DNA from: Paramacrobiotus richtersi
Lineage: Eukaryota; Tardigrada; Eutardigrada; Parachela; Macrobiotidae
DNA length: 22,051 nucleotides
Direction: 5' to 3'
NCBI GenBank assembly: GCA_034698045.1
Contig: JAQGAU010001011.1
Span: 1-22,051, forward strand
The notes beneath the pieces were generated by a model that did not search any database, had not been told where the DNA came from, and was given only the letters and a program-made list of their open reading frames with translations. Made by a program: the position numbers and the translations under genes. Of the stretch, positions 19,885 to 22,051 are shown one piece after another (positions within the stretch are counted from its first letter, which is position 1; every line of letters starts with the position of its first letter).

Positions 19885-22049
19885 ATGGCAAGGTAAATAG
19901 CGTACCGCCTCGGACGGCATTGATTTCAATGTAAAGTGCAACCGCCTTGGGCAGTTGGACACAGTACGACGACAATAATAATGCGGCGTTTTTTTTTCTG
20001 GATGAGTCTTCCAGAAAGACCAATAAACGTTATTATTTTCGATCGTTGTATACGTAACTCATGCGGATTTTACTTTCGAGTTCTTGGTTTTGTGAAATAC
20101 AAGACACACATTATTATTTCTAAATTTTTGCCTGTTAATGTTAACATTTGGCTGAATCATGAAATGGCTGATCTTGGCGTTCCTACTAGAAATTTTTTCC
20201 ATATCCGTGGCAAAATCGTTTGCTGATATCTTCCTATCAGTGGTACTTACGAATCCGGAGAAATCCAGGTCTGAGATCTAACTGCACAACTGCATTTATA
20301 TTCGCAGTAGCGGTATAAATTAGGCACAGTTTCTCTTATGTTTACTATGTGCAGGCTATATTTCGAAGTACGTAGTTCTGGAAGCGCCCGTCGCCTGCCA
20401 CAATACTTCGATTACTTTATCGGCTGCAGTTGTAGCCATGTTTTCATGTTGTTTACAGGTGTGATGCCTCTAAAAAGCCCTTCGACAAGTGGGAATTTAA
20501 TTCATTTTTACTGCTGAATCTGCCAACGGATTCTTTAATAAAAACCCAGAAGTTCATTCCTCGCGTCGTATTCTCCAAAACATCCCCCACCCCTCTCAAA
20601 ACCCACCGGAGACTTGCCGCATTATCTCGCGATGTTCTATCCAACATACTCGACTTGCATCCCGACGCTGCGGCTGAATCCGTATCGTTCTTGGATTTTG
20701 CGAGTGGCAACAGGGTTCGCGACGGCAGTGTTCCGCTGGCGCATCGCTACGGTGGTCATCAGTTCGGCTCGTGGGCTAATCAGCTGGGAGATGGCCGGGC
20801 TATCTTACTGGGGGAGTATGTCAATAGAAACGGCAAGCACTGGGAATTGCAGCTGAAAGGCAGTGGAAAGACTCCGTACAGCCGTGCTGGCGATGGACGT
20901 GCCGTCATTCGGAGTTCTGTGAGGGAATTCCTGGCCAGTGAAGCCATGTTTCATCTCGGTATACCGACATCCCGGGCTGCATCGTTAGTGGTTAGCGATG
21001 ATCCCGTGTATCGCGATCAATTTTATGATGGCCATATGAAAACCGAACGAGCAGCTGTAGTACTCCGCTTAGCACCGTCGTGGTTTCGTTTCGGTTCGTT
21101 AGAGATTCTGGCGAAGAGTGGTGAATTCAATGAGCTGAAGCAGTTAGTGGAATTTGTCATGCAGCATCATTTCGAGATGTACATCACCAGAAAGGAATAT
21201 GGAGAAAAGGACTATGTGGAGCTGTTTGGTATTATTGTCAACCACACCGCGGATCTGATCGCCAAATGGCAGGCTGTTGGATTCACGCATGGCGTATGCA
21301 ATACAGACAATTTTAGTCTTTTATCCATCACTATCGATTACGGACCGTTCGGATTTTTGGATACGTATGATCCAAATTTTGTTCCAAATTCTTCTGATGA
21401 GGAGGGACGGTATGCATATAGAAAACAGCCGGATGTTGGTTATTATAATCTTGATAAACTTCGGGAAGCGATTCGACCTTTAGTACATCAAGTGGAGTTA
21501 CGAGAACAATTAGGCAGTGCACTTGGACACTACTGGAAAAGATTTCAGCGGTCATATGTTCGAGAGTTTTCCAAAAAATTCGGTATTCTCCGAGATCATC
21601 CGGATAATCCAAAGCTTATTGGAATTTTTCTGGATATTTTATCAGAGACCGGCTCCGATTTTTCTGCGTCATTCCGGCAGCTGAATTCTTTCATTTTGGA
21701 AAACAGTGTTTGGAAAATTCCAGTTCATGCCTGGGCATTACAAAAAGCATCGCGCCATAAAAATTGGGGTGACTTTATTTCGATCTACCGGCGAATTTCG
21801 CGGGATGTGCAATTGACGGATTTGGACAGAATTTCTGCGATCAACAGGACGAATCCAGTTTATATATTACGAAACTGGATGGCTCAGCAAGCGATTGCTA
21901 CTGCCGAAAGCAATGATTTTAGCGAAATTTCTGATCTATTACAAATCTTGCGTAATCCGTACACCGAACAGCGCTATGCGGAAGAACGCGGGTTTTCTCG
22001 TGAATCACCCAAATGGGCGAAATATCTGAAAGTGAGCTGCTCATCATGA
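19885..22049 (+). CDS. SELENOO: Selenoprotein O homologue (SelO pseudokinase AMPylase), cysteine form
   Basis: The main exon, 20459-22049, carries nearly the whole protein. I place the start at ATG 19885 (CCATGG context) in a small exon ending 19892: MA plus the first two bases of Arg3, phase 2, joining exactly into frame across a 566-nt intron. That exon is bounded upstream by a strong acceptor (CCTCTAGCAG, exon from 19857), and the frame stays open above the ATG, so a longer N-terminus is possible. Length is 532 aa. Motifs: TPLKTHRRLAALS, YGGHQFG (about 100-106), ELQLKGSGKTPYSRAGDGRA (Lys136), RSSVREFLASEAMFHLGIPT, HGVCNTDN (280-287) and IDYGPFGFLD (Asp296), the metal-binding part of the inverted-nucleotide kinase fold. 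SelO transfers AMP to Ser/Thr/Tyr of mitochondrial proteins in redox stress. It ends KVSCSS, where human has CVTUSS, so Cys530 replaces selenocysteine and no SECIS is needed. The stop is 2 nt from the window edge. Confidence 0.93.
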
Positions 22050-22051
22050 AA

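Noticed and set aside
20338..20458. ATG at 20338 as SELENOO start with a transit-like peptide
   Set aside because: The frame differs from the main exon, and no good phase-matched donor lies before 20459. The exon ending at 19892 fits better.
22047..22049. Terminal TGA of SELENOO as a selenocysteine codon
   Set aside because: The Sec position three residues earlier is TGC (Cys), and the TGA falls exactly where human SELENOO stops.
1..22051. CRISPR arrays, operons, phage or insertion-sequence genes
   Set aside because: Nothing of these types is present; splice structure and gene families are animal.

Overview
The window is genomic DNA from an animal with a compact, intron-rich, AT-leaning genome. 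Coding regions are split by GT-AG introns, many of them only 55-110 nt, and neighbouring genes are close and sit on both strands. The gene set is metazoan: kinesin-13, IFT74, PYROXD1, a muscle or non-muscle essential myosin light chain, a GRAF/oligophrenin-type RhoGAP and selenoprotein O. I see nothing bacterial, viral or CRISPR-like. A small-genome invertebrate is likely (a tardigrade or another ecdysozoan would fit), but the sequence alone does not fix the phylum.

Layout. Positions 1-1373 (minus) hold the 5' part of a kinesin-13 (KIF2 family) gene that runs off the left edge. A divergent gap follows, then a small unrecognised plus-strand ORF (2247-2665). A 133-bp element with terminal inverted repeats, flanked by a 9-bp direct repeat, lies at 3028-3178. 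From 3579 to 8871 (plus) I reconstructed an 18-exon IFT74 gene of 574 codons, with every splice phase closing. PYROXD1 follows on plus (9672-11977, 8 exons, 489 aa). An unrecognised 8-exon gene of 386 aa lies at 12815-15202, and its last exon carries a second competing reading frame. The essential myosin light chain is on plus (16290-17623, 2 exons, 150 aa). A RhoGAP gene on minus (18637-19692) converges on it. The right edge holds selenoprotein O on plus (19885-22049, 532 aa), head-to-head with the RhoGAP gene and with Cys where vertebrate SELENOO has selenocysteine.

The genes are mostly unrelated housekeeping, cytoskeletal and redox functions. IFT74 (ciliary transport) and kinesin-13 (microtubule depolymerase) are both microtubule-linked, and PYROXD1 and SELENOO are both redox-linked, but nothing shows co-regulation. 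The exon models were built by hand from splice signals, phase continuity and recalled family sequence. No search or RNA evidence was available. Points most worth a second look are the small inverted-repeat element, two GC-AG introns, the double frame in the last exon of the unrecognised gene with a 13-bp perfect hairpin beside it, the Cys-form SELENOO, and the RhoGAP gene without visible BAR, PH or SH3 domains.
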